This document shows, piece after piece, positions 52,501 through 64,000 of a stretch of 64,000 nucleotides of DNA. Position numbers and translations under genes: made by a program. The stretch's first letter is position 1. The number at the start of each line of letters is the position of its first letter. Below the pieces are notes generated by a model that was given only the letters and a program-made list of their open reading frames with translations, was not told the origin of the DNA and searched no databases. The DNA comes from Lanius collurio (lineage: Eukaryota > Chordata > Aves > Passeriformes > Laniidae). Where the stretch lies: contig JACBWW010000012.1 in NCBI GenBank assembly GCA_020086605.1, positions 9,667,078 to 9,731,077 of the forward strand, given 5' to 3'.

Positions 52501-54723
52501 GTCAGAGGCCTAGCTGTGCTTGTGTCTTCATACATGCTAAGTACCAAAACACTTTGTCTTGCTTGTGCCAAACCACAACGATTTTCATGAGCTGGTGGGG
52601 CAAAGATAGGAACAGGTGGGTATAATGATTCAATTGATACAAAGCAATAAGATACAAGAAATTGCTTCAACACATACACAGCAAGGTTCATGTTTTAATG
52701 CAGAAATACTGATTGTTGGGAAGAAGAGGAAGGGATTTCCTCATCATTTTAGAGTAACACCATGTGGGGTGAATTTTCTAGGCTGTACTAATGTGCAGCA
52801 GCTCTGCTCTTCCACTTTTACACCAGAGAGACTGAGTTGTGAAGAGCAGAGAAGGGTGAGGCCTAGGGATGAGGACAAAAGTCCTCCCACCTCCCTTCTT
52901 TAAAACCAGAGGTGCAATAACTTTCCTTAAATTCTTAGAGCATTTCAACATTTGGGATTTTCACTCACTTTGTCAGACCTATCTCATAAAATCTTTTCCC
53001 CAGAAGTATAGGTAAAACAATTATCTCCCTTAATTTTTGCATTAGTCATGGAATGCTAATTAGGAAAAGTCTTCCAGCATTAGCCTTTTGTTCCACGCAA
53101 GTCAACAGGCTGGGACAGGGACACAGAGATGGTAGGAGCTTGCACACAAGCTGCAAGTAATTTGAGTGTGTGTAAGTGCTCTCATTACAGATGAGTTAAT
53201 TGTATTTTCCTGGGGGGGAGTAGCTGAGAAATTGGCAGCCTTTCCCTTAAAAAAAAAAAAAAAAAAATCTTTCTCATGAGTTCCAGCTTTTTTGGTGTCC
53301 TCTGGTTCAACATACTCCAGAGGCAGCAGCAGCTTTTGTATCAAATGCCAACTTCTCAAAAGTTGCACATGCTTCCACTACAAACCTGGCAGCAGTGGCA
53401 TGGAAAGGTCTATTCCTCTGGAGAAGAAGGGGTTTGTATCTTGGAAAGGCAGAGAGGGGCTGATCCTCTAGCTGTAGAAGAATTTATTTTCTTGAAAAAA
53501 GGTCATGCAGCTGTAGGGCTTGTTCTGGTTTCAGAGACATCAAAAGCAGCCTGTAGTACTTTTCCAGTGGTTCTCTGATATGTGTCAGGTACTGGATCCA
53601 GAGCTGGTTGTAATGGAGCTCCAAGCAAATGGGGACCAAGTTAAATTTTACAATAAAACAATCTCCATGTCTGGGGTGAGGAAAGGAGGGACCTTAGCCC
53701 ATGAGCTGAAGGCTTTCTTTGGGAAAGTAAATTTTGGAATAATCTCTTCCTTTTCATAACACCCCTTGTTCCATTTTTATAGATACCACACTAGGAGTTA
53801 TAACCATACTTTCAAACTAATGCCTGTAAGGAATGTGTTTAATTCTGGTCCTGCCCCTTCCTACACTGTAATCAAGCAAAATTCAAACAAAAATAAACAA
53901 TCAAGGTAATGAAAATCTTGAGTAAATACTGTGATTGCTGTGATTTTCTGATTTCAGAAGCAAAAAACCTATACTTTATCACAATCTGATTTCAGGGATG
54001 ACCTATTCCAACTTTCTCCAATTTACACTGAGACACCTGAACAGACCCAGCTGAGCAGGTGATATTCAGGTAGTCTCACAGGACCACTTGTGGGGCTCCA
54101 AGGTGTGAGGTGGCTCAGCAGTGAGGTCAGAGCCTTCCCTTTGGGGCTGCAGTCCTTGTGGGCAATCTGGAAGCTTCTGAAAACCTGCAAAATTTGAGGG
54201 TAATTCTGTGATGTTACTTATTCACCTACTCCAATTAAAAAAAACCAAACAAACAAAAAAACAAAGAAAAACAAACTCCCACAAAAAAAAAGAAGCCAGG
54301 CAAATGAGGTTAAATCCAATTGTTCAACCAGTTTACAATTAAATGAGTTCATTGAGGGGTCAGTAATATGTTACTACACATGCTTTTCTAGTCAGAAGTC
54401 TGATGTTAATTGCTCAGTCAAACTGTTTAAAAATTCTCACTGCCTGACCTGTTCATCATATTAATCTCTCAAACTGATTCTCACCTGCTTATGTGTTCCC
54501 AGAGTGCTCATTTATTGCTTCTCTGCACACTTTGTTTTGCTGAGACTTAACTTCTACTGGGTCTCTTAAAATAGGCTCACAGAGAATGTGCAACTCAACT
54601 TGTACTGTAAAAATCTTAAATAGAAGCTCTGAAAATCTTGGAGCTTAGTCCAAATTTGGCATTCTCCAACACTTATTTTTACTTTACAGGAAGTAATTTG
54701 GCTTTATTCTGGGTCTAAATCAG

Positions 54724-54749
54724 TTTTTTTTTTTTTTTTTTTTTTTTTT
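54724..54749 (+). repeat. T26 homopolymer
   Basis: Twenty-six uninterrupted T bases, with a second T11 run about 60 bp later. No associated element body recognised. Confidence 0.95.
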
Positions 54750-56809
54750 AAGTGGATGTATAAATATTTGACTTAGAAGTTGCCAGATGGGAAGGGAGAT
54801 TTATCTTTTTTTTTTTGCTTTGAGTCTTTTGAAGTAATATAATGATTTTCTTTATGATTCTGTAGCAGTCATTAATGAAGGCTGCTATAGTAGGATGAAG
54901 GGTGGCTTTGCTAAAGTGTCTTTGAAACCAAAACTATGTAAGTTTGATAAAAAACCCCAAAACAAAATACAAGAAACCCTATTTTTTTTGAACTATCTAC
55001 TGATGAGCTGCTTCTGTTTTTGATTAGCCATTCCTAAAATTTCTAGGACACCACCTTTTAAATTACATCTTTCTTCTTCTAAAAGTACTGCTGTAAAGTT
55101 GAAAAAACAAAATGAGATCAATTAAGCTGGGTTAAAAGGTGTAATGAGATTATAACTGGGGCCAAAGTTTAAAACCATCCAGGTATCTTCTGTAGAGATT
55201 TTGATACACTCTGTGTGTGTGTGGTTTGTTGTGGAGTAGTTATTTTGTTTCTTTGGGGTTTGTTTTTTTCCCTTAAGTCTAGAAGATTTAGGCCCCAGTT
55301 TTTCATTCTACCATGGGTGTTCCTGTTCATAGAACAGCAAACAAGCAACAATCTCAAGCAACATGTTGGTTACAATGATCTGTCTTTTAAAAGCTTTAAT
55401 TTGTGTTCGTTTCCTACAATTTTCATGCTATAAACTCTCCATGCAAGACACCATTTTCGATTGCATTCACCTTGGTTCACTGAGCAGGATGATAGGAAAT
55501 AGTGTATCACACTAGTCATTCAAGGTACCTTGACTGGTGCCTGCCAGTCTCTTAATCAAGATTCAGCCTCCTTGTAGCTTTATAATTTAAAAGCAGGCGC
55601 TAAAAGTATTTCATCTCTGTTTTCAGTCATTATGACTGCTGAACCAGCAAATCCAACTGGCTGAGAAAGTCTGATCATATTCTGTCAAATATTGCGACTT
55701 GTTATCTGGGTATTGAATGGATGTACATCATGTTGAGTCAACCACTTTCAGAGTGTAGTGACCTCCAGTGAGACATTCCCTTTGCAGTTGCCTTTACTAA
55801 GTGGCAGATGCCTGCTTTAAATGGTGGATGTTTTGTACCACCCATCTCTTAGTCTCATACAGCATGAAAAATTACTGCATTTTGCTTTCTTTCTTTAATA
55901 GAGTTATTTTGTAATTGCTTTCCATTTTTGGAGGACCACAGCATCCTTTTCTGAAATACTGATGGCGCTGTTTGCGTGGCTCTTCAGCAATATGATGTCA
56001 AGCTGCCCAGCCTCACTGAGCTGTCAGTGCTCTGTGGGATCTGTCAGAGAAGTGATTGCTTCTGGCTGAAGGGCTGAGTAGAGGAGGAGATGGCTTTCAG
56101 CTTCCCTTCCAAGGCATCTCCTTGGTAGATCTACTTCCTTAGTTGTGGTATGAATGCAAGATGAAATGGCATTCCTTGCGCCTAACAGCTTCAGTAACAA
56201 ATTGTGGCATTTTATGGGTTTGTAAAATGCCTGGATAAACTTGTAATTTTCTGTGGTTACTCATGAAACAAATTACAGAGGCAGGAGGAAAACCTAAGTC
56301 TTTTACAGGACTGTATACATACTCTGTACACGATGGCCAGTGGCCCATGCAATATCCTAAGGAATTAAAAGTGTCTAATTTAAGAAATACCCCTAATAAA
56401 CATAGCACAATTTTTTCCAATGTTGTCCACTTTGATTCAATTAAGGAATTAATATGCCTCTAGCAGCATAATACTGGGTACATTTTGTAAAACATGTGAT
56501 AGCCATTGGTTCTATATAACTTAACAAGTGCAAAATTTACTTATTTAAAGTACAGTTACTTGTAATAGGTCCTCAGACATCCTGAACATAGCAAGAAGAT
56601 GCAGAGACCCTATGAAGGAAGAAACCACCTGTAGATCAGACATAGACTTTGTCTGTACACATTTATAACTCACTCTAATGCTTGACCATAGATTTAATTT
56701 ATTTAATTTTAAGCCATGAGTTACATGTATGCTTGTGAATTTCAGAGAAAGCAGCACTACAGAGAGCAGAGTTTAAAGTAACAGTCCCAAATTAGTATCA
56801 CAATTTCAC

Positions 56810-56960
56810 TATGCTGGGTGTTGTACAAACACATAAGCACTGTAGCTGGTCCACAGATTTTGCAGCCTACATGATGGAGATCCCATTAGCTGGTAATAAA
56901 CAGCAGGAGGGTGGGAGAGAAAGGAAAAAGAAATAAATGAGGAAATTGAGTACCATTGTG
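56810..56960 (+). repeat. tRNA-SINE/MIR-like amniote relic
   Basis: ATGCTGGGTGTTGTACAAAC plus ACATAA at 56811-56836 matches the GCTAGGCGCTGTACAAACAC block of a common old reptile SINE family. Further words fit its downstream part: GGGTGGGAGAGAAAGG and AAATGAGGAAATTGAG, like ...AATGAGGAAACTGAGGC. About 150 bases can be followed. The family name is uncertain; the match is from memory. Confidence 0.42.
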
Positions 56961-59940
56961 TATTTGATGGTGAGGATCATTAACTGAAAACAAATAGCTT
57001 GTTTGCACAGCGTGAGTGCCACGTTTGTGAACTTTATAGAGAATGACTCTGGGAGAGTTAGAGAGCAGTGAGGAGATGCACTGGGTGTCTGTGAAATACA
57101 GCCTGCCCACAGTCATCCTACATTTTCGTCTCAGAGTCCATAAGCACCTTGCCTAAATCTCAGGATGCTCAGCAACAGGACTTCCAGGAAGCTCAGTGAT
57201 GTTTGCCTCAAGTTCTGGCACAGAGGAACATCAGGAGCAGTTGGTCTATTTATAGCAGTAGATCCTAGAGGAGTAAAAGAGGACAATCAGTCCATGTCCT
57301 GTTATCAACCCAGTAATGAGTAGAACCATGCAAGGATGGCAGAATACATACGTATGTGCACTTAACATGTGACTTTCGCATCTGTTTCATATTTTGGCAT
57401 TTCTGTTACGGTATTTAATTTTTAAAAGGTTTTTCCACATCCTTATATCCTCCATGAACTCAGAAGCCGGCTGAGAGTTTTTAATTTATTTCTAAAAGGT
57501 TTCAGAAAATAAGAGGTTGGATTAAATATCAGAGTACTAGCTGACGTTTTTGTTGATTATCATAAGGTCTGTAAAATGTTCTTAATGGATGTGAAAAGAC
57601 AGGTGGCGTTGATAATAATGCACAACTGTAACTGTATCGCAGCAAGCAGTTGACCAGAAGGAAGGAAAAACTCAGTACTTTTAGTGCCAAAGCAGGTGGA
57701 ATAACTTGTGCTTTACAGCATCCAGACACATTCAATCACTTGGGACTTGTCTAACTTCAAGAATTTTCTCACATCTGTCAGATGAATCAGGAATCCAAAT
57801 GCAAAAATGTGTCATTCATATCCACCACGTGTGTCTCTGAATGATTCATGTTTCTCTTGTGAGCATATGCTTGCAAAACTATTGTAGTTGCTGAAGTAGA
57901 GAGACAAATTCTTTTTCTAAGATTGCCTCAGTAGGAAAACTAATCTAATATGGCAGGGTTATTATTATACTAATAATAGTAATGATTCTGTTTCTACTCA
58001 CATTGTAACAGCTAGCCATTCCCACTTGTGGAGCATGACACATCTGCTTCCAGCCCAAATATAACACAGGCATGCAGATAGAGGACACATAAAAACTGAG
58101 TGGCATTGGGTGACATGAAAGGATCTTTGGGTGAGGACACTGAAAGTGTAATCTTTTCAACTTGTTAGTAGCTGTTGTGACATAATGCACTTCAAGAAGA
58201 GATTTGAAGGACTGTAATGGGGTACTGCTCAGATGTCTTCATAAGACAAATGTTTTGTGCAGCACAGGAGAAAGTACAAGAATGCTTCTTTTCGTATTAA
58301 TCAGTTGGTCTTTACCTGTTGTAATCACACTACTCACACCTGTTGCAGGCTCATAATCCTCATGAATCCTCCACATAATCTTGACGTTTAAGAGATTGGG
58401 CCCTTCAGTAAGGGCTTATGCATTTTCACAAGAGTTACGGCTCTGAAGTGCTCATGTAAAGGTTTAAAACACTATTATTTCTTGTTGTACAGCCTGCCTA
58501 TTCTCTGTCAAAATGACATCAGGTGCTTCTTGGTGTTGTCTTGACACATGAATTTCATCAACCCGTGGGATTAGTAAATCAATATTTCTTATATTCTATA
58601 CGATCCGTTACTGATTCTGCATGACAATGTTCTTAAGGGAATTGCCTATGTTTGGGAAAGGATAATAATGCTAATATTTCAGATAGGCCATGGTTAGTGA
58701 TACTAGCCACCAGACAGTGTCTGTTTGCCAACATAAATTTCAGTGGTTCCTTATTGAATGTTCCTCAGTTGCACTGTAATCAGCAGGGACTGGTCTGTAT
58801 TAAACATCTGCTATCTCTAGTGGTGTCAGCTGCATTTAGTGTAATGTAGTGAACTATGAGTGAATTTGTAGTAATAAATATAAAATTAAAAATTCCCCAG
58901 AGGAGAACTGATCAGGCAGGCAGGTGCACAGTGAAATTTGGTGAATGTTTTCAAAAGAAGCTAAGATAGAGGAGTTGTTTTTTTTTGTTGATCTTCTACT
59001 TCAGAACCCTACATTTTCTATGGCTTTTTTCTATGGTGTGAATTTGAGTACCCAGTTTGAGGCTGATCAAGGAGTGCAGACAGGAGCGTGGGTGGGGATT
59101 AGGGAAGATAAAGGTTGTCTGCAAGCACACTTGCTCTTTCATCACCCAACCCTGAACAGGGACGCATCCTGTGTAGTCTTTCTGGCAAACTAGGATTCAG
59201 AGATCAAACAGATAAACCTGATTTTTGAAAGCCAGGTATCTCAAACAGCAAAATATATCACTGTCCTTCTGAACATGTAGGCCACAGTCTGGTTTATGTT
59301 TGGTGAGATGTTTCCCTGAGCCCTTAATTCTGAGAAACATAATTTAACATGCAGACCTTGTTTTCCCATTTCCCTGTCCCAATGATAATTCCAGCAGCTG
59401 GACTGTCTCTATTGTTTTTCCTGCATGAATATTCATGCATATTCCTTTAAATACTTTCAGTGCTTTTATAAGAAGAAAAATCTTAATATAGTTCTGAAAG
59501 AATTTTAACAACGCCCAATGGAAACTTGCTCTGCTGCATAGGCAAGGCTTCCCATTTCTCGTTTAGATGCTTTTGGGAAGTAGCTCAGGAATGATGGAAG
59601 GGTGCTACATTTCAGCTAGTGGAATGTTAATTCTGCATGTGAGCCAGCTGAGAGAAGGTTCATTGCAAAATTATCTAAAACTCACAGTGTTGTAAATTAC
59701 TAGAAACAAACTGTCTAACATGTGGACTTAATGGAATCTGACTTTCTTGTGCATCAGATAATTAACAAAAGCCCCAAACATCACCTCTGGAGATCGTGAA
59801 ATGTTCAAAATCTCTCTGGTACATAGAGGAAGCAAAATGAACAAAATTCCTCCTAAGAAAACCTCCTCAAGTGTGAACTTTTCATCAAGTTTAGAAAGGT
59901 GAGGCACAAAGTTCAGGAACTAGTTTCTTTATTTCTTTTT

Positions 59941-59992
59941 TATCTCTCTCTCTCTCTATCTAATCTATCTATCTGTCTATCTATCTATCTTT
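59941..59992 (+). repeat. TC/TCTA microsatellite
   Basis: (TC)n passes into (TCTA)n with one TCTG interruption, 52 bases in all. Such compound tetranucleotide tracts are usually length-polymorphic. Confidence 0.95.
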
Positions 59993-60340
59993 TAAGTCCA
60001 ACCTTGCACTTCTACCCTGTAAATTCTGAATAACAGCACTGTCTGCCTCGGTAGGGTGTTAAAAAAGTATTGCTTGCCAGAAGCTGCCATCCCTTTGGGT
60101 TTGCTGTATGTGATGCAGAAGCCCTCATGAGCCAGACAGTGGCATAGTTTTTGGATTTAAATTGGAGTCCCATCTGGAAGTGACTTCCTGCATTAAGTTA
60201 ATCAGACACAACTGAGTGGAGCTGTACTCTGGCATTACTTAGAGGTTGGGGTCCTGTCTGCCTGGAAACAGATGGGAGCCATCTACATAGAAGATGGACA
60301 GTGTGTCCTGATCATATTGTTTTTCTTGATCTTTACACAT

Positions 60341-60399
60341 TTTCTTTTTTTTTTCTTTTTTTTTCCTTTTCTTTTCTTTTTTTTTTTTTTTTTTTTTTT
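60341..60399 (+). repeat. 59-bp polypyrimidine tract
   Basis: Fifty-nine bases of T with five single or paired C interruptions and no purine. Long homopurine/homopyrimidine tracts can form triplex DNA. A lysine-rich minus-strand frame (60239-60430) is simply this tract translated. Confidence 0.95.
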
Positions 60400-63374
60400 G
60401 TGGGAGCTTAGGTTTTTTGCCTGCATTCATTACTATCTCTGAAAAACAGACGAGGACTCCAGTTGAGTTGTGTACTGTTTAAGCTTAGAAAATGTGTACT
60501 TTCTGCTTGGTTGCACAGGCTTCTATTCTGCTGTGACCCCAAAGCCAGATGCATGGCATCTTACCTAATATTTCTTTTTTTTTAACCCAGACATAAAAAA
60601 CCCACACATCTGCTCCTCCAAACAAAGAAACAAAATTGCAAATAGTGAAGTTTCTCAATTTTAAAGTAGATGGTTAAGGGTGTACCCTGATTTCAGTAGT
60701 ATCAGACTGACAAGCCAGTCCTTTGACGTAATTTTTAAATTGTGAAATAGTACAAAGAAGAAACCAGAAGTGCTCTGAGATGCCCACCAGAAATTGAGCA
60801 GAGGCTTCACAGATTTCTGGATTCCATTGCACACAGTTATTTTATTTGTTGGTTGTTTTTTGGTCTGGTTTGGCTTTGGTTTGGTTGTTTTTCCCCCCTA
60901 GCTTTTTCTGTGGAAGTGTATTCCCTTCCTGGAGATTAGGCTACGTTCTGAGGCCAAACCATTAGTCATCCTTACTGGGTGTATTAAAGTTAGCCTTTAC
61001 CCTTTACCTGAGCTGCAGTATGCTTTGGACAATGCATGTCATCTTGGCACTGAGACAGTAGTTAAGCTTTTCAAAGTGGCTTGAGCTGAAATAATTTTTA
61101 CTAACTCTGCTTATAATGGGTATTAGATTCTTAACGGAGCAGGGATGCTTCAGACCAGGTGAAATACCACCCAGTCAGATAACATCTGACAATCAATTTG
61201 TACGTCAAAGAGGGAAAGATAAATAAGCAGTTTCTCTTATGGTTGCTGTTGAACAAAAAGATACCTCTTCCAGCAGTCTCATGGCGATTTCATCCTAGTT
61301 CAAAAAAATGAAATTTCTATCACCCGTAGCAAGCAGTGAGAGACTCCTTATCCTTCCCTCAGTCACTAATGGATTTCTCAGACAGGACCGTGTTTTGAAT
61401 ACCCAGTTGTTTCCTTAAGAATACCAAACCAAATACAGAATGGATTCAGTTTGACTCTTGCTGATAGTTGCTGCCAGCTGGGGAGCTGTTTCAGCAGCAT
61501 GGCATGATTGCATGATAGCAATGTAGAGGAGGTCCAGTTGTCCTGCTGCAGTCTTGGCAAATGTCTCCCTGACTGTAGCCAAGTTTTTACTGATATCTCT
61601 GCTTTATGAATTGCTTCATGTTGTTTCTTTCCATCAAATCCCATTTCCTTCCCATCCTACTTCTCAGGCAAATTAGGCCCAGATATATGGTTGGAATTTC
61701 TTCAACAATAAATGCATGATTTGGGAGGCTAATAACTGATTCTGAGACCTTCTCCAAGGACCATCCTGGTTGTTTTGCTGGAATCATCTTGCACTCTGTC
61801 AATATCCAGATTCGGCCTCTCTGTTGGTTATGCTGTGCGTCTGTGAGTTAGAGTGGCAGTGAGAATAAACTTTAGAAGTTCCTTGCTGAAAGTAGTGCTG
61901 TCACCTGCTGTCTTCCAGCTGGCTCTGTCAGTTTGTTGCATGAGGTTTTTGTTCCACTTCAGTCTAGCTGACATCTAGACAGGATGATTCTAACCCCAGG
62001 CTGTACGGTTGCATCTCCTCTGCCACCAAACAGTCTTGTGTTTTCCACTTAACTCTTTGTAAATCTGGTTCATTTTTCAGAAACAGATTAGAGACCAATC
62101 AGCCAGTCAAGCTTAAGGTCAACTTCTCTCAGTGCAGCAGTGACAAGCAATGGGTATGGTGGAGGCAGTAGCATCTTTGTGTCTCAGAGCCACGCTGCGC
62201 GGAGCATAAACAGTCCTGTTTGAATGTACAAGGTAGAGGGAAAACTTCACATTTCGTCTGTGTCAGACACAAGTAATAGGGCTTTCATGCCCTACATTTC
62301 TGTTTAGATGAGAAATCCAACTAGTAAAGTGTCTAGCAGTTGTCAGACTTGCATGGATTTTTTTTTCCAAATAAAGTCTGAATAATTTTTATTTCTCTCT
62401 TTCTTTAGTTTACATCACTTATGACTTAGATGATTTTCTTTTATAATGTTTTATTATATTTTCATCACAGCTAAAAGAAAAAGAATTACAAGTGCCTTAA
62501 AAGTTCTTAATCAATTACTCATACTGTCAAATCACTGAATAGAATATGTAATACACCCAAAAAGTCGTGTTAAAATGTTCAAAATTATATTAATTATTAA
62601 CTTTTTAAGGCAAACATTTAAGACTCAGGAAATTTGAGAATTTGCCTCATCCATCTTCATTCATCTCCATGTTGTGCTTGTGTTAAAATGAGGTCTTCAA
62701 TCCCTGGGCCTTGTGCTTTCCTCTCCCGAGGACCCATATTTAATTTGGTGCACAGCACTGACAGAATTTGCCCATTGACTTCAGTGAATTCAGAGAGAAA
62801 GAGAACTTAGTTGTCTAAAGTTTAGTTTTCTCTGTATTCAGTGTATTTTTAAAGGTTTCGATATATTCTGATAAACAGAGAATAAGCAAATTACTACCCC
62901 CACACTGGAAGCTGTGTGCCTGAAATGCAGAGAGAATAAGATCATTATAGATGGAGATTCATAGGGCCTTCTCCATGTGTACCTGCACATACTCACTCTG
63001 TATGTGCAGCTCCAGTGACTACTCACAGAGGGTCCTTCAAATGAGAGCGGTGCTGTGGCAAAGTAAGAAATGCATCTGTTTGGAGAATGACATGATGTAG
63101 AATGGCTGTGTCAGAGGCTCTAACAGAGGCTGGTGTAGGAGCTCTCATCTCACACAGTGGTGCAGCCATTTGGTGTCTTCCCGTAACACACTGCCTCCTC
63201 TGCCCCACACCTTTCAAATTCTGCACCAGACAGGTGGGGTCCTTCCACCACTCTGAAATCTCTGCTCACCTCTTATGCCCCAATACATTGTTCCTAGTAC
63301 AGAAGATGGTAAAGATACCATGAGAGAATGTTGAGCTCAAAAATTTAAGTTTTTCTTGTGATTTGTGATTTTAG

Positions 63375-63456
63375 GAGCAGGGCTGGGGCAATTAAGATTG
63401 CTGTCGACCAGCTGTGCTTTGTGGATCTGGCAAATGCTGCATACTCAGGCTTTCAG
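63375..63456 (+). other. Candidate internal exon, unidentified
   Basis: A T-rich tract ending in TTTTAG (63369-63374) and a CAG|GTAGGC donor (63457) flank 82 bases of higher G+C than the surroundings. One frame, after one leftover G, reads SRAGAIKIAVDQLCFVDL and stays open to the donor. The composition is the most exon-like of the candidates, but the peptide is not recognised and the phase does not fit the 18,256 candidate. A non-coding RNA exon is an alternative. Confidence 0.22.
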
Positions 63457-64000
63457 GTAGGCCAGACTTACTCCCCTCTGTACACTTTTTGTAGAATTTC
63501 CTTTGTTTTGTGGCACATTCCAGTTTAGCATATCAATAAACTATAATTTGATAGAATAATTCTCAGTTATGTTCACTAGCAGTTTTGTGCACAAACTTCA
63601 GACTTGTGCACAGTATTCTTTTAGAGGGGCCAAAAAATATCTTCAGAGACACAAATTAAGAAAAAAATATTGTAACCATTTTTTTTGTTTAAATGCATAA
63701 TCCTTACAAATGGAAATAGCTAAATCCTAAAACCAGGAAATGAGACTGCGTAGAACATTCATTTTAATAATCCAGATGGAGGAGGAGGAGAAGGACAATA
63801 CCTTTATTAAAAATAATTTTCAGTTTCTGAAGTACCTTATGCTAATTGTTCTTGGATGGAATCTTAGTGCTGAAATGCAAATGAGTGCAAAGAAATTTAA
63901 AGCCTTTCCTACTCCACTACTTAATTTTGGTTGAAGCTGAATCCCCTAAGGATCAGAGATTTTTATTCTCATTAAAGCTTCTATTTTTGTTTTTATTTAG
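63457..64000. other. Non-coding DNA to window end
   Basis: AT-rich. The frame at 63740-63934 starts at an ATG but has no domain. The window ends at a TTTTTATTTAG that could be an acceptor for sequence beyond the edge. Confidence 0.45.

Larger units (their letters stand above)
49118..56809. other. Non-coding DNA with long A/T tracts
   Basis: No supported gene. Tracts: T27 at 49552-49578; T-rich 51277-51304; T11 at 51510-51520; A19 at 53249-53267; A-rich with scattered C 54236-54295; T26 at 54724-54749; T11 at 54806-54816. The frame at 50730-51083 (117 codons) and the minus-strand frame at 50256-50549 show no domain. Confidence 0.5.
56961..63374. other. Non-coding DNA, no supported gene
   Basis: Short, unrecognisable frames only. 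Contains the microsatellite and polypyrimidine tract listed separately, and a GGTTTGG/TTTGGTT-rich run at about 60844-60893. Minus-strand donors at 57995-58000, 62993-62998 and 63018-63023 have either tiny or stop-containing upstream intervals. Confidence 0.5.

Noticed and set aside
53980..54190. Possible antisense CR1 (GATGACCTATTCCAAC and later G-rich words)
   Set aside because: Only the first few words resemble CR1; the following sequence does not keep its order.
60239..60430. Lysine-rich minus-strand frame
   Set aside because: Translation of the polypyrimidine tract, not a basic protein.
1..64000. CRISPR arrays, bacterial operons, tRNA or rRNA genes, known microRNA hairpins
   Set aside because: None seen. 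The sequence is vertebrate-type, and scanning for common conserved microRNA seeds and mature forms I remember gave no match.

Overview
The window reads as nuclear DNA from a bird, most likely a passerine. It is AT-rich, CpG-poor and full of short homopolymer runs. Dating marks include a young-looking CR1 3' end with its (ATTCTATGA)-type tail at about 20,979-21,173, an ERVL-type solo LTR with a 5-bp target duplication (19,868-20,509), and a second CpG-rich LTR-like block (about 23,225-23,910). A heavily decayed antisense CR1/L3-type LINE lies at about 25,960-27,080. The species call is an inference from these repeat families, recognised from memory and not from any search.

No complete protein-coding gene, rRNA, tRNA, known microRNA or CRISPR array is visible. 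The open frames are short (148 codons at most), lack recognisable domains, and the longest ones lie inside repeats. The window is best read as intergenic DNA or the interior of very large introns. Five short stretches have acceptable splice signals around an open frame (1,705; 18,256; 29,186; 35,695; 63,375). They are given as low-confidence exon candidates. Some lie on opposite strands or have incompatible phases, so they do not assemble into one gene.

Layout. 1-17 kb: single-copy AT-rich DNA, one possible last exon near 1.7 kb and one possible MIR relic near 5.9 kb. 17-27 kb: the repeat-rich part, with a probable old CR1 scrap (17.2 kb), a MIR/L2-type tail (18.8 kb), the ERVL-type solo LTR (19.9-20.5 kb), a CR1 3' end (21.0 kb), the CpG-rich LTR with a perfect 38-bp tandem duplication (23.2-23.9 kb), and the ancient LINE (26-27 kb). 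27-49 kb: single-copy sequence with one degenerate AT-rich minisatellite (35.1-35.4 kb) and one unresolved base (34,962). 49-64 kb: a palindromic MITE-like amniote repeat (49.0 kb), a tRNA-SINE-like relic (56.8 kb), several long T or A tracts, a TCTA microsatellite (59.9 kb) and a 59-bp polypyrimidine tract (60.3 kb).

The strongest results are the solo LTR with its duplication, the buried LINE whose reverse-transcriptase motif is still readable at DNA level, and the perfect 38-bp duplication in the second LTR. I found no convincing new biological system.
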